Positions 42,302 to 51,686 of a stretch of DNA of 64,000 nt are shown one piece after another (the first letter of the stretch is position 1; each line of letters opens with the position of its first letter). This stretch comes from Sedimentitalea todarodis (GTDB taxonomy: Bacteria > Pseudomonadota > Alphaproteobacteria > Rhodobacterales > Rhodobacteraceae): the NCBI RefSeq assembly GCF_032595355.1, contig NZ_JASMWN010000010.1, positions 101,762-165,761 of the forward strand, in the 5' to 3' direction. Below the pieces are notes generated by a model that worked only from the letters and a program-made list of their open reading frames with translations, was not told the origin of the DNA and made no database searches. Made by a program: the position numbers and the translations under genes.

Positions 42302-43024
42302 CTATAGAGCAGAAACAATATGAAACAGGACGGATACGAACACATCAACCGAAGGTAACAGAAGACAAATTGATGAGATTGCGAGAAAAATGGACAATGC
42401 AGTAACTTGGACCGGATATCGGATATTCTCTATCAAATAAAATCTATCTAATACCGCGGAAAGCATCTCACTATGAACCGCTGTAGCCTTATCGCGATTA
42501 CGGATGTTCTTGAGAGCGAAAAAGATTTCTTCATCTGACATAGTGGCCACGGCTGTCATCGACCCATCCATTGCAGAGTCAACGAAATCTGAGAGATTGT
42601 CACGGTCGAAACTTGTGTCGTCGTACTTACCGAAGCCTGATTTTCCCTCTATCATCAGATAGATGGTGAAAAACTCTCGGATAGAATATTTTAAAAATGC
42701 AAAGTCGCGGTACTCGTACTCATCAGATGCAATTTTGATTGTGCTAGGACAGCTGCATCTAAACCAAAAAGAGGCCGCCCCAAGAAAGACAAGACCGAAG
42801 TAAATTAGTTGAATTCTAGTTTGCGAACCTATGAAAAGCGTCCCGCTGCCATCTGTTATCTCCTCAAAGTTCAAATGCCGTGCAATAGTATCATTAAACA
42901 GAACGACATAGCCAATAATCGGTATTAAAGGCATTGCTTGTGCGGTTTTCCCGGAAAGGAAGGGTTTTATAAATTGCCAGTTTAAGAAGGATAGTCTGTA
43001 ATTTGGGATACTTTCCCTAAACAT
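42302..43024 (-). CDS. Unknown AT-rich membrane protein gene overlapping parE
   Basis: 240 residues. The ATG at 43024 has a strong GGAGGAG 5 bases upstream, supplied by the last parE codons; the gene overlaps the parE stop by 8 bases, so it is coupled to parE translation. About three or four hydrophobic helices: MPLIPIIGYVVLFND, IQLIYFGLVFLGAASFWF, and a C-terminal pair from about residue 205. Between them is a charged domain rich in Asp, Glu, Arg and Phe (EYRDFAFLKYSIREFFTIYL). Its base composition is clearly lower in GC than all neighbours, a sign of recent transfer. No family recognised. Confidence 0.75.
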   Translation of the reverse strand: MFRESIPNYRLSFLNWQFIKPFLSGKTAQAMPLIPIIGYVVLFNDTIARHLNFEEITDGSGTLFIGSQTRIQLIYFGLVFLGAASFWFRCSCPSTIKIASDEYEYRDFAFLKYSIREFFTIYLMIEGKSGFGKYDDTSFDRDNLSDFVDSAMDGSMTAVATMSDEEIFFALKNIRNRDKATAVHSEMLSAVLDRFYLIENIRYPVQVTALSIFLAISSICLLLPSVDVFVSVLFHIVSAL

Positions 43025-44972
43025 CCAACTCCTCCACAAACCGCGCATTCTCCTGAATATACTGGAACCGCAGTTCCGGCTTCTTGCCCATCAGGCGTTC
43101 CACCAGATCTCCGGTCTCTCCCGGCTCGTCCTCGTCAATCGTCACCCGGATCAGCTTGCGGGACGCCGGGTCCATGGTGGTTTCCTTCAGGTCCTTGGCG
43201 TCCATTTCACCCAGACCCTTGAAGCGGGACACGTCGATCTTGCCCTTGCCGCCGAGACCTTTTTCCAGCCACACGTCGCGTTCGTCCTCGTCAGTGCAAT
43301 AGACGCGTTTGGCCCCCTGGGTCAGGCGGAACAGCGGCGGGCAGGCGAGGTAGAGGTGGCCGGTGTCGATCATCGGGCGCATCTGGGTAAAGAAGAAGGT
43401 CATCAGGAGTGCTGCGATATGGGCACCGTCCACATCGGCGTCGGTCATGATGATGATCTTGTCATAGCGCAGATCGTCGACGTTGAACCGGCTGCCCAGC
43501 CCGACGCCAAGCGCCTGAGTCAGGTCGTTGATTTCCGCGTTGGAGCCGAGCTTGGAACTGGCTGCCCCCAGCACGTTCAGGATCTTGCCGCGCAGAGGCA
43601 GCAGCGCCTGGGTCTTGCGGTTGCGCGCCATCTTGGCCGAGCCACCCGCAGAATCGCCTTCGACGATAAACAGTTCGGTGCCCTCGCGGGTATTTGAGGA
43701 ACAATCCGTCAGCTTGCCGGGCAGGCGCAGTTTCTTGGTTGCGCTCTTGCGTTGGGTTTCCTTTTCCTGACGGCGGCGCAGGCGTTCCTCGGCGCGCAGC
43801 ACGACGAAATCGAGAATCGCGCCGGCAGATTTGGTATCGGCCGCCAGCCAGTTGTCAAAATGGTCGCGGACCGAGTTTTCCACCAGCCGCTGTGCCTCGA
43901 CCGTGGCGAGACGATCCTTGGTCTGGCCGACGAATTCCGGTTCGCTGATAAAACAGGAGACCAGCGCACAGCCGCCGGTGATCAGGTCATCGCGGGTGAT
44001 CTGGGTGGCCTTCTTGTTGTTGACCAACTCGCCATAGGCCTTGATCCCCTTGAGGATCGCGGCCCAGAAGCCGGCAACATGGGTGCCGCCCTCGGGTGTG
44101 GGCACGGTGTTACAGTAGGATTGAATGAACCCATCGCGCGAGGGTGTCCAGTTGATCGCCCATTCGACCTTGCCCGCCGCGTTGAATTTCTCGCGGAATT
44201 CGACGGTGCCTGCAAAGGGTTTTTCGGCATAGACCGACGCGCTGCCCAGCGTTTCGGTCAAATAGTCCGAGAGGCCACCGGGAAAGTGAAAACTGGCCTC
44301 AGTCGGGGTCTCGCCATCGTCGATGGCGGATTTCCAGCGGATTTCGACGCCCGAGAACAGGTAGGCCTTGGAGCGGATGGATTTGAACAGCCGGGCGGGT
44401 TTGAATTTGTGGTGGCCGAATATCTCGGCATCGGCGTGAAAGGTGACGGTGGTGCCGCGCCGGTTGGGGGCGCTGCCGATCTTTGCGATCGGGTCAAGCG
44501 GGACACCGCGCGAAAAGCGCTGTTCGTAAAGTTCCTTGTTGCGGGCGACCTGCACGACCATGGAATCCGACAGTGCATTGACGACCGACGCGCCAACCCC
44601 GTGCAGGCCGCCGGAGGTTTCATAGGCCTTGCCCGAGAATTTGCCGCCCGCGTGCAGGGTGCAGAGAATGACTTCGAGCGCGGACTTGTCGGGGAATTTC
44701 GGGTGCGGGTCGATGGGGATGCCGCGGCCGTTGTCGCGGATGGTCACGGCATAGTCCTCGTGCAGTTCGACTTCGATCCGGTTGGCGTGCCCCGCGACCG
44801 CTTCGTCCATCGAGTTGTCGAGCACTTCGGCGACAAGGTGATGCAGCGCGCGTTCGTCGGTGCCGCCGATGTACATTCCGGGGCGTTTGCGGACCGGTTC
44901 CAGACCTTCGAGCACCTCGATCGAGGAGGCGTCGTAGTCGGATGGGCCCGAGGGCGTCAGGAGATCGTTCAT
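43017..44972 (-). CDS. parE: DNA topoisomerase IV subunit B
   Basis: 651 residues. The GHKL ATPase of topoisomerase IV, which decatenates chromosomes with ParC. ATP-site motifs are VLDNSMDEAVAG, IRDNGRGIPID and SGGLHGVGASVVNALSD; the TOPRIM domain has FIVEGDSAGGSA and MTDADVDGAHI. The N-terminus EVLEGLEPVRKRPGMYIGG and the end RFVEELDV are typical. The length fits ParE rather than the longer GyrB. parC is not in the window. Confidence 0.95.
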   Translation of the reverse strand: MNDLLTPSGPSDYDASSIEVLEGLEPVRKRPGMYIGGTDERALHHLVAEVLDNSMDEAVAGHANRIEVELHEDYAVTIRDNGRGIPIDPHPKFPDKSALEVILCTLHAGGKFSGKAYETSGGLHGVGASVVNALSDSMVVQVARNKELYEQRFSRGVPLDPIAKIGSAPNRRGTTVTFHADAEIFGHHKFKPARLFKSIRSKAYLFSGVEIRWKSAIDDGETPTEASFHFPGGLSDYLTETLGSASVYAEKPFAGTVEFREKFNAAGKVEWAINWTPSRDGFIQSYCNTVPTPEGGTHVAGFWAAILKGIKAYGELVNNKKATQITRDDLITGGCALVSCFISEPEFVGQTKDRLATVEAQRLVENSVRDHFDNWLAADTKSAGAILDFVVLRAEERLRRRQEKETQRKSATKKLRLPGKLTDCSSNTREGTELFIVEGDSAGGSAKMARNRKTQALLPLRGKILNVLGAASSKLGSNAEINDLTQALGVGLGSRFNVDDLRYDKIIIMTDADVDGAHIAALLMTFFFTQMRPMIDTGHLYLACPPLFRLTQGAKRVYCTDEDERDVWLEKGLGGKGKIDVSRFKGLGEMDAKDLKETTMDPASRKLIRVTIDEDEPGETGDLVERLMGKKPELRFQYIQENARFVEELDV

Positions 44973-45082
44973 ACCGCTGCTCTATTGTTGTTTTGGGGCA
45001 TTATGGCAAGTTGGCGGGCGATGGGGAAGGGCGAAGGTGGCAATCGCATTGCGGTCAGGGCATGGCGGGTTGCAGGCCGGCG

Positions 45083-46015
45083 CTAGCCCAGCAGCGTCAG
45101 CCACATCCAGATGCTGAGCAGCGAGGTGCCGGTCGCGATCAGCACCGAAGACGCCGCCACCCGCTTGGCCCGGCCATACATGTTGGCGAAGATATAGGCA
45201 TTGACCCCCGGAGCCATGGCCGCGTTCAGCACGCCCGAGCGGAAGAGATCCTGAGGCAGCGAGAACGCCCGACCCAACAGCCAGACCAGCGCCGGGTGGA
45301 TCATCAACGCGATGATGCAAACATAGGCAATGGTGCGCAGGTCGCCTTCGGGGCGGTATTGTACCAGGAGACCGCCGAGAGCAAAGAGAGCGCAGGGCAG
45401 GGCGGAGCGGGTGATGATCGACAGGGCGTCATCGGCCACGTCGGGAATGGTCAGGCCGCTGAGGTTGAACAGGAAGCCAAGTGCAATGCCGAGGATCAGC
45501 ACGTTCTTGAACATCGCCGTCAGCGTGGCGCGGGCCGCATCGATTGTACGGCCGCCGCGATTGGAGACGATCTCCATCGCGGTGATGCCGAGCCCGTAGC
45601 AGAAAGGGGCGTGAAAGGCGATGATCGCGTAGTTCCCGGCGAGGTTCTCCGTACCGTAGGCCCGTTCGGTGATGGGAAGGCCGAGCAGAACCGAGTTCGA
45701 GAAGAGACAGCAAAAGCCGATGGCGATGCAGTCTTCCCAGTCCCGTTTGAAAATGAACCGCGCGCCGTAAACGCCGAGCAGGAAGCAGATGGTTGCCCCG
45801 CTGTAAAAGCTGATCAGCAGGCTCGGATCAAAGCCTGCGGAGAGATCCAGCGTCGCGATGGCACGAAACAGCAAGCAAGGGATCGCAAACCCCTGCGCGA
45901 ACCGCATCAGCGCCTCCATCTGATCGATCGAGAAATAGCGATGCCGGGTTGTCAGATAGCCTGCACCGATGACCAGAAAGACCGGCAGGATGACGGTAAT
46001 CAGCGTCTGGAACAT
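45083..46015 (-). CDS. AEC family transporter
   Basis: 310 residues with about ten hydrophobic helices in two halves. The auxin efflux carrier/malonate transporter pattern is visible (ILPVFLVIGAGYLTTR, FAIPCLLFRAIA, FSNSVLLGLPITERAYG, LPCALFALGGLLV, MAPGVNAYIFANMYGRA). It sits in the inner membrane and probably exports or imports an organic acid or amino acid; the substrate is unknown. It lies between parE and the MBL hydrolase gene on the same strand. Confidence 0.88.
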   Translation of the reverse strand: MFQTLITVILPVFLVIGAGYLTTRHRYFSIDQMEALMRFAQGFAIPCLLFRAIATLDLSAGFDPSLLISFYSGATICFLLGVYGARFIFKRDWEDCIAIGFCCLFSNSVLLGLPITERAYGTENLAGNYAIIAFHAPFCYGLGITAMEIVSNRGGRTIDAARATLTAMFKNVLILGIALGFLFNLSGLTIPDVADDALSIITRSALPCALFALGGLLVQYRPEGDLRTIAYVCIIALMIHPALVWLLGRAFSLPQDLFRSGVLNAAMAPGVNAYIFANMYGRAKRVAASSVLIATGTSLLSIWMWLTLLG

Positions 46016-46091
46016 GCGCGGCCGGCTTGTCTGTGGGCGAGGTTGGATGCCTCCGGCGGGAGTATTTTGGCAAAGATGAAATGCAGGGCGG

Positions 46092-46889
46092 TCACAATGG
46101 GAACCGGAGGGTCAGCCCATCATAGGCGGCGATGACGTTCTCGGGCGTTTCGGCCATGACCGTGTCGTAATCCATGTCGATATGCATGTTGGTCAGGACT
46201 GCCTGTTTGGCGCGCACGCGCCCGATCCAGCCCAGGGTCTGTTCCAGGTGGGTATGGGTGGGGTGCGGCGCGCGGCGGAGCGCGTCGACGATCCAGCAAT
46301 CGAGTCCCTGAAGCACATCCCAGGACTCGTCATAGATCTTGGCGACATCCGGGAGATAGGCCACGCGGCCGATGCGAAACCCCAGCGAGTCGATCGAGCC
46401 GTGCCCGACGCGGAACGGCAAGAACGGAATGGGGCCGCCGGCGCCGTCGATTTCAAACCGACCGTCGATGGTTTTCATCTCGAGGATCGGCGGATAGGGG
46501 GAGCCTTCGGGTTGCGCGAAAGCATAGCCGAAGCGGGACAATAACGCGTTCTGGGTGTCGCCATCTGCCCAGACCGGAAGCCGCGTGCGCATGTTGAAGA
46601 CGATCATTCGCAAATCGTCGATACCGTGCACATGATCTGCATGGGAGTGGGTGTAAACCACGCCGTCCAATCGACCGGTATTGGTGTCGAGAAGCTGGCT
46701 GCGCAGGTCGGGAGAGGTGTCGATCAGGACCGAGGTCGTCCCATCCGGGCCATCGCGCTCGACCAGCATCGAGCAGCGGCGGCGCCTGTTCTTCGGGTTG
46801 GTCGGGTCGCAATCGCCCCAGTGGCCACCCAGCCGGGGGACGCCACCCGAGGATCCGCAGCCAAGGATGGTGAAACGAAGGTCTTCCAT
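46092..46889 (-). CDS. MBL-fold metallohydrolase, PhnP-like
   Basis: 265 residues. The metallo-beta-lactamase zinc motif is THSHADHVHGIDDLR, preceded by TILGCGSSGGVPRLGGHWGDCDP and LIDTSPDLRSQLL, the pattern of PhnP-type phosphodiesterases; NPKNRRRRCSMLV carries the extra Cys zinc-site region. Later ligands include the Asp of VAYLPDVAKI. It overlaps the tatD stop by one base and closes the dac-tmk-holB-tatD run. Confidence 0.9.
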   Translation of the reverse strand: MEDLRFTILGCGSSGGVPRLGGHWGDCDPTNPKNRRRRCSMLVERDGPDGTTSVLIDTSPDLRSQLLDTNTGRLDGVVYTHSHADHVHGIDDLRMIVFNMRTRLPVWADGDTQNALLSRFGYAFAQPEGSPYPPILEMKTIDGRFEIDGAGGPIPFLPFRVGHGSIDSLGFRIGRVAYLPDVAKIYDESWDVLQGLDCWIVDALRRAPHPTHTHLEQTLGWIGRVRAKQAVLTNMHIDMDYDTVMAETPENVIAAYDGLTLRFPL

Positions 46890-47695
46890 CAGGCGGCGGC
46901 CTCGCAGCGAGCGGCCTTGGCGAACAGACGGTCGAAGTTCTCCTCTGTCCGGGCGGCGAACTCGGCGTAGTCGAGGCCAAAGACTTCGGCCCCTTTGCGC
47001 GCGGTATGGGCCGTGTAGGCCGGTTCGTTTCTCCTGCCCCGGTACGGCGGCGGCGCGAGGTAGGGCGCATCAGTCTCTACCAATATCCGGTCGAGCGGGG
47101 CGGCAGCGAATATCTCGCGCAATTCCTGGCTCTTGGGAAAGGCGGCAATGCCGGACATGGACAGATAAAAACCAAGGTCAAGCGCCGCGCGGGCGAGATC
47201 TGCGGAGGAGGAAAAGCAGTGCATCACACAGCTGTAGGCACCGTTCCGAAACTCTTCGGTGAGGATTTCGGCCATGTCGTCATCCGCCGCGCGGGCATGG
47301 ATGATCAGCGGCAGACCGGTGTCGCGGGCGGCGGCGATATGGATGCGCAGGCTGTCCTGTTGTATCCGGGCGCTGTCGGCGGTGTAATGATAATCAAGCC
47401 CGGTTTCGCCGATGCCGACGAATTTCGGGTGTCGGGCCAGCGCGGTGAGATCGTCGACAGTGACCAGAGGTTCCCGTGCCGCGCTCATCGGGTGGGTGCC
47501 TGCGGCGTAGAACACTGGCGCATGGGCTTCGGCAATGGCGCGAACTGTGGGTTCGTTGGCAAGCTTGGTGCAGATGGTCACCATGCGTGTGACACCTGCT
47601 GCCGCGGCATTGGCGACGATATCATCAAGCTGCCCCTCAAAATCAGGGAAATCGAGGTGGCAATGGCTGTCGGTGATCTGGAGTGTGTGTGTCAT
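46889..47695 (-). CDS. tatD: TatD family metal-dependent hydrolase
   Basis: 268 residues, an amidohydrolase-fold deoxyribonuclease or D-aminoacyl-tRNA deacylase-like protein. Metal ligands are visible in ITDSHCHLDFPDF, VGIGETGLDYHY, IIHARAADDD, CVMHCFSSS and LVETDAPYLAPPPYRG. It lies 16 bases after holB and overlaps the MBL gene by one base, a gene order frequent in alphaproteobacteria. Confidence 0.95.
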   Translation of the reverse strand: MTHTLQITDSHCHLDFPDFEGQLDDIVANAAAAGVTRMVTICTKLANEPTVRAIAEAHAPVFYAAGTHPMSAAREPLVTVDDLTALARHPKFVGIGETGLDYHYTADSARIQQDSLRIHIAAARDTGLPLIIHARAADDDMAEILTEEFRNGAYSCVMHCFSSSADLARAALDLGFYLSMSGIAAFPKSQELREIFAAAPLDRILVETDAPYLAPPPYRGRRNEPAYTAHTARKGAEVFGLDYAEFAARTEENFDRLFAKAARCEAAA

Positions 47696-47711
47696 GGCCC
47701 TTGGTCCGGGC

Positions 47712-48839
47712 CTAGCCCGCTGCGGTTTCCTGCATTTTGAAAACCGTATCTAGGACAAGCGCGGCAGGGTCAAGGTTGACTGCCTGCCCGTGCCGCGAGC
47801 GGCTGGTGATGGAGGCCGCGATTTCAGCCCAGGCCCGCCCTCTTCGGGCATCGGCTGCGAGGCGGGAAAGAACTTGTGCCTCGTTCGGGGCGGCCTCTGG
47901 CGCTGGCGGGGTGCCGGTTGCACCGGTCCGCGCAAGCCGGGCGAGGGCAATGTCGATCAGGATCAGCAGCAGTTCGTACCGCTCCGCCGCCCCACGTTGC
48001 GCGGCGGTTTCAGCGAGGGCCAGCGCGCGTTGCCGGTCGAGTTTGGGTAGCGAATTCAGGATTGCGACCACCTCCGCATAAAGGCGCAGACCGTCAAGTG
48101 ATATCAGGCGCAGGGCCGCCCCTACCGAGCCCGAGGCAAGGGCTGCTAGGTGCGTTGCCAGATCCGGGTCGGTCGGTATTTCCGCGCCGGTTTGGGACAG
48201 CGCGACCTGCATGTCGGCCGGGTTGAGCGGAGACAGTCGCAGGGTCCGGCAGCGAGAGCGGATCGTGGGCAGCAGGGCCGACGGTTGGTGCGAGATCAGC
48301 AGCAGTGTCGTGCGTGCGGGCGGCTCTTCGAGCATCTTGAGTAGCGCGTTGGCGGCGGAGATATTCATGTCGTCGGCAGTGTCGACGATGACCACCCGCC
48401 GCCCGCCATCGGTCGCCGAGAGGCCGAAGAACCGATTGAGTTTGCGGATATCGTCCACGACGATGGCATCCCGTATACGGTTGGTCTTCTCGTTGACGCT
48501 GCGGGTGATCGAAACAAGCCCAGGCTCGCCACCCGCCAGCATGCGCCGTGCAACCGGATGCTCTGGGTCGATATCAAGCGACCCGGGCGGCGGCGGAGCA
48601 TCAAAGAGACCGTCGTTTCCTGCGGATGGGGTCGCCAGCAGGAAGCGCGCAATGCGCCAGGCAAGCGTCGCCTTGCCGACGCCGCGCGGACCGGTCAGAA
48701 GCCATGCATGATGCAGGCGATCGGCGGCAAAGGCCTCGAGAAACGCCGCTTCTGCTGCGTCCTGCCCGATCAGCCGTGGGCAGTCGCGCGGATGTGGCGC
48801 GCCCGGGGCCTGATCGGCAGGAGGGGGGGCATCGTTCAT
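47712..48839 (-). CDS. holB: DNA polymerase III delta' subunit
   Basis: 375 residues. A clamp-loader AAA+ subunit: LIGQDAAEAAFLEAF, Walker A LLTGPRGVGKATLAWRIA, sensor region ALLKMLEEPPARTTLLLISH and the Arg finger SRCRTLRLSPL. The lysine of GKAT and the acidic Walker B-like VVIVDTADDMN are present, although delta' subunits often lack ATPase activity. It overlaps tmk by 4 bases and precedes tatD. Confidence 0.95.
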   Translation of the reverse strand: MNDAPPPADQAPGAPHPRDCPRLIGQDAAEAAFLEAFAADRLHHAWLLTGPRGVGKATLAWRIARFLLATPSAGNDGLFDAPPPPGSLDIDPEHPVARRMLAGGEPGLVSITRSVNEKTNRIRDAIVVDDIRKLNRFFGLSATDGGRRVVIVDTADDMNISAANALLKMLEEPPARTTLLLISHQPSALLPTIRSRCRTLRLSPLNPADMQVALSQTGAEIPTDPDLATHLAALASGSVGAALRLISLDGLRLYAEVVAILNSLPKLDRQRALALAETAAQRGAAERYELLLILIDIALARLARTGATGTPPAPEAAPNEAQVLSRLAADARRGRAWAEIAASITSRSRHGQAVNLDPAALVLDTVFKMQETAAG

Positions 48840-49474
48840 GTCAGCGCCGGGGCAGCGATTGCGAATACGTCGTCGGCCACGGCCTCAACCGGGCGGTTGC
48901 CGTCGATGACACGGAAACGGTCGGCGAAATCATGGGCAAGCGCGAGGAACCCGGCGCGCATCTGTTGCTGGAGTTCGGGGCCGAAATCCTCGAACCGCTC
49001 TTCGCTGCCCTGGCGCGCCAGTGCGCGTTGCAACCCGATCTCGGGGTCCATGTCGATCAGCACCGTGATGTCAGGCTCGCGTCCGATCATCAGATCGTGG
49101 AGCGCATCGACCAATCCACGCAGGTCGCCGCGCGACAGTCCTTGGTACATTCGGGTGCTGTCGGCAAACCGATCACAGATCACGACTTTTCCTGCCGCAA
49201 GGGCCGGCAGGATAGTGCGTTCCATATGGTCGCGGCGGGCTGCGGTGAACAGCAGGATCTCGGTTTCCGCCGACCAGCGGTCGGGATCGCCTTCGAGCAC
49301 AAGGCGCCGGATTTCCTCGGCGCCGGTCGAGCCGCCGGGTTCGCGGGTGAGAACAACGTCGCGCCCGTTTGCCCGTAGCCTGTCCGCCAACAGACTTGCC
49401 TGCGTGGACTTGCCGGACCCGTCGATGCCTTCAAAAGTCAGAAATGTGCCGCTACCGGGCTGCGGATCGCTCAC
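48836..49474 (-). CDS. tmk: Thymidylate kinase
   Basis: 212 residues; phosphorylates dTMP to dTDP. P-loop FEGIDGSGKSTQASLLADRL, the DRF/Y-type VICDRFADSTRMYQGLSRG, the Arg loop VLTREPGGSTGAEEIR and the LID region ALARQGSEERFEDFG are all present. It is flanked by 4-base overlaps with dac upstream and holB downstream, so the three are strictly co-translated. Confidence 0.97.
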   Translation of the reverse strand: MSDPQPGSGTFLTFEGIDGSGKSTQASLLADRLRANGRDVVLTREPGGSTGAEEIRRLVLEGDPDRWSAETEILLFTAARRDHMERTILPALAAGKVVICDRFADSTRMYQGLSRGDLRGLVDALHDLMIGREPDITVLIDMDPEIGLQRALARQGSEERFEDFGPELQQQMRAGFLALAHDFADRFRVIDGNRPVEAVADDVFAIAAPALT

Positions 49475-50640
49475 ATTGCCTCCGTCGGAGGACCGTTGAG
49501 GAACTGCGTGATCAGGTATTGCGCAGCGGTCTTGACGCGGACCAGGAACCCACCGTTGCCCACTGCGTGACCAGCCACCAGGGGCAGACGTGTTTCCGGC
49601 AGGCCCTCGGGTGAAATCACCAGTTCGGCAAGTTCCTGGCCCTCGGCGATCGGAGCCTTGATCGGGCCGGTGTAAACCACTTCGGCCGTAAGCTTCCTGC
49701 CGCTCAGCACCGGCAACAGGATCGTCAGGTCTCTGGCGGGCACCAGCCCTACCGTGGGCTGTCCGCCCATCCAGACGTCGGCTTGCGTGACGGGCGATCC
49801 GGCTTTGGCGATGGTTTTTTCGGCAAATTGACGAAACGACCAGTTAACAATGGCCTCGGCCTCCTCTGCACGACGCGCTTCGCTTTCGAGCCCCGATATC
49901 ACGAAGATCACCCGGCGATCACCCTGTTTGGCCGAGCCGACAAGACCATAGCCAGCCTCTTGCGTATGACCGGTCTTGAGCCCGTCAGCCCCGATATCGA
50001 GATTGAGCAGCGGATTGCGGTTGCGGATGTTGGACGGCGCGCGCCCGTCGAAGGCGAACTCGCGCTCGGCAAACAGCGGGTAGAACTCGGGGAAGTCGGT
50101 GATCAGGCGGTTTGCCAGCACGGCGAGATCATGCACCGACATGCGGTGACCTGCCTGTGGCCAGCCGTTCGAATTGGTGAAGCTGGAGTTTGTCATGCCG
50201 ATTTGCTGCGCGCGTTCGGTCATGTAGCGGGCAAAGCCCGGCTCGGTTCCATCGGGGCTGAGCGCCTCGGCAATGACTGCACAGGCGTCATTGCCCGACA
50301 ACACGATGATGCCGCGCAGCAGATCCTCGACACGCACCCGGTCGTTGGTGTCCAGAAACATGGTCGAGCCCTTGTAGCTCATGGCATGAGAAGACACCGG
50401 CAGGCGTTCATCCAGTGTCAGGCGCCCGTCGCGGACGGCCTCGAACGCGACATAGAGCGTCATCAGTTTCGACATCGATGCCGGCGGCAGAGGCTCATCT
50501 GCGTTCTTGGAGAGCAATACAGTGCCGGTGGTCTGATCCAGCACATAGGCGGCCTTGGCCGATGTATCGAATGCACCAGCGGCCAGCGGCACGATGCAAA
50601 GCATCACCGCGGCGACAATGGAGTTGAGTGAGAGTTTCAC
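49471..50640 (-). CDS. D-alanyl-D-alanine carboxypeptidase, PBP5/6 type
   Basis: 389 residues from a GTG start at 50640 with GGGAGAACG upstream. A signal peptide (about residues 1-22) is followed by the penicillin-binding triad: Ser-x-x-Lys in ASMSKLM, SGNDA, and KTGHTQEAG. A C-terminal beta-rich domain and an amphipathic tail (VRVKTAAQYLITQFL) fit membrane-anchored DacA/DacC proteins that trim peptidoglycan pentapeptides. Open frame upstream of the GTG is not homologous. It overlaps tmk by 4 bases. Confidence 0.93.
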   Translation of the reverse strand: MKLSLNSIVAAVMLCIVPLAAGAFDTSAKAAYVLDQTTGTVLLSKNADEPLPPASMSKLMTLYVAFEAVRDGRLTLDERLPVSSHAMSYKGSTMFLDTNDRVRVEDLLRGIIVLSGNDACAVIAEALSPDGTEPGFARYMTERAQQIGMTNSSFTNSNGWPQAGHRMSVHDLAVLANRLITDFPEFYPLFAEREFAFDGRAPSNIRNRNPLLNLDIGADGLKTGHTQEAGYGLVGSAKQGDRRVIFVISGLESEARRAEEAEAIVNWSFRQFAEKTIAKAGSPVTQADVWMGGQPTVGLVPARDLTILLPVLSGRKLTAEVVYTGPIKAPIAEGQELAELVISPEGLPETRLPLVAGHAVGNGGFLVRVKTAAQYLITQFLNGPPTEAM

Positions 50641-50656
50641 GGGACGTTCTCCCTGG

Positions 50657-51448
50657 TCAGGTGATAGGGGGCTTGGCGCTGAACCGCCCGATCTGTCCGG
50701 CGTGGTCCAGCGCCGCGATCCGTTCAGGTGCCGTTTGTGCAGGATGATGGTCGCGATCCCAAAGCGCCGCCGACTCGTCGAGCGGCGCAAGCGTCGTTTC
50801 AGAGATGTCAGATGGGGTTTCGAGCGGTTTGATCGCGCCCTCGATGGCCGCGTCGTCCTTGGATTTCGCCCAGGGCCAGCGGAACTTCTTTTCCTTCGGT
50901 GCGGCGGTATCCGTCGCGAGGGCCGTGCCTGCTTCGGCGGCGACCGTGGCGGTATCGCTGTCTTCACCTGTGGCTTCCTCGGTCTCGGGTTCTTCGGTGG
51001 CCGGTTCCCGGACCAGCGCCGTCACATGCAGGTTGACGGGCGCGCCGGGCAGCATGGCCAAGGCTTCCGCCGCTTCGGACGAGGCCTGGATGCGCGGACC
51101 GGGGATGTCGCGTTCGCGACGGAACAATGCGCCGACGACCGATGTGTCGTTGGCGGTGTTGCGGATAATCACGCGGTGCGGGTCTGTCACATCCGGATGC
51201 GCTACCCAGATGCCTCCAAGCGAAGGGCGCCCATCCCAAAGCCCGGCTTCTGAGATATCATAGACCTCGGGTGCCTCGATATCACGCCGCTCGCCCCTGT
51301 CGCTCTGGGTAGCGGTGCCGCTGGTCGTTTCCGGTTTTGCGGTCGTGGGACGCAGGTCGCCATCATCGCAAGCGGCCAGCGCAGCGGCGAACAGCACAGC
51401 GCCGGTCAAACGAAAGGAAAGCCCGTTGCCAGTTCTCATTCGGATCAT
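50657..51448 (-). CDS. Lipoprotein upstream of the D,D-carboxypeptidase gene
   Basis: 263 residues. The N-terminus is a lipoprotein signal with lipobox LAAC (Cys at about 27). A compact domain, about residues 58-140 (AGLWDGRPSLGGIWVAHPDVTDPHRVIIRNTAN, then VVGALFRRE and PVNLHVTALV), resembles the double-psi barrel of RlpA-like proteins. After it come acidic, low-complexity Glu/Thr/Ala sequence and a short basic stretch (KKFRWPWAKSK). In related species this position often holds a SPOR-domain cell-envelope protein, but no SPOR domain is visible here. Probably peptidoglycan-related; function unproved. Confidence 0.7.
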   Translation of the reverse strand: MIRMRTGNGLSFRLTGAVLFAAALAACDDGDLRPTTAKPETTSGTATQSDRGERRDIEAPEVYDISEAGLWDGRPSLGGIWVAHPDVTDPHRVIIRNTANDTSVVGALFRRERDIPGPRIQASSEAAEALAMLPGAPVNLHVTALVREPATEEPETEEATGEDSDTATVAAEAGTALATDTAAPKEKKFRWPWAKSKDDAAIEGAIKPLETPSDISETTLAPLDESAALWDRDHHPAQTAPERIAALDHAGQIGRFSAKPPIT

Positions 51449-51686
51449 GCCAAGTTCCTTGCCTGTAGACAGGCGTTTTTTGCGCCCCTGGCCGGTTTTC
51501 CGGTCCCACTGCTTTGGCGCAAACCGCCATTTTCGGCATCATAGCCCGGCAGTCTTGGCAATGAAAGTCCGCAGGCCTTCGCTCGGCAAGAAATCCCCGG
51601 TTCTCACAGGCACGTGAGAACCTGTTTGCAGAGGTGATGTCTGGGGGCGTTGACGGGCATCTCGAATATGGCGCGGCCCAGACGGC

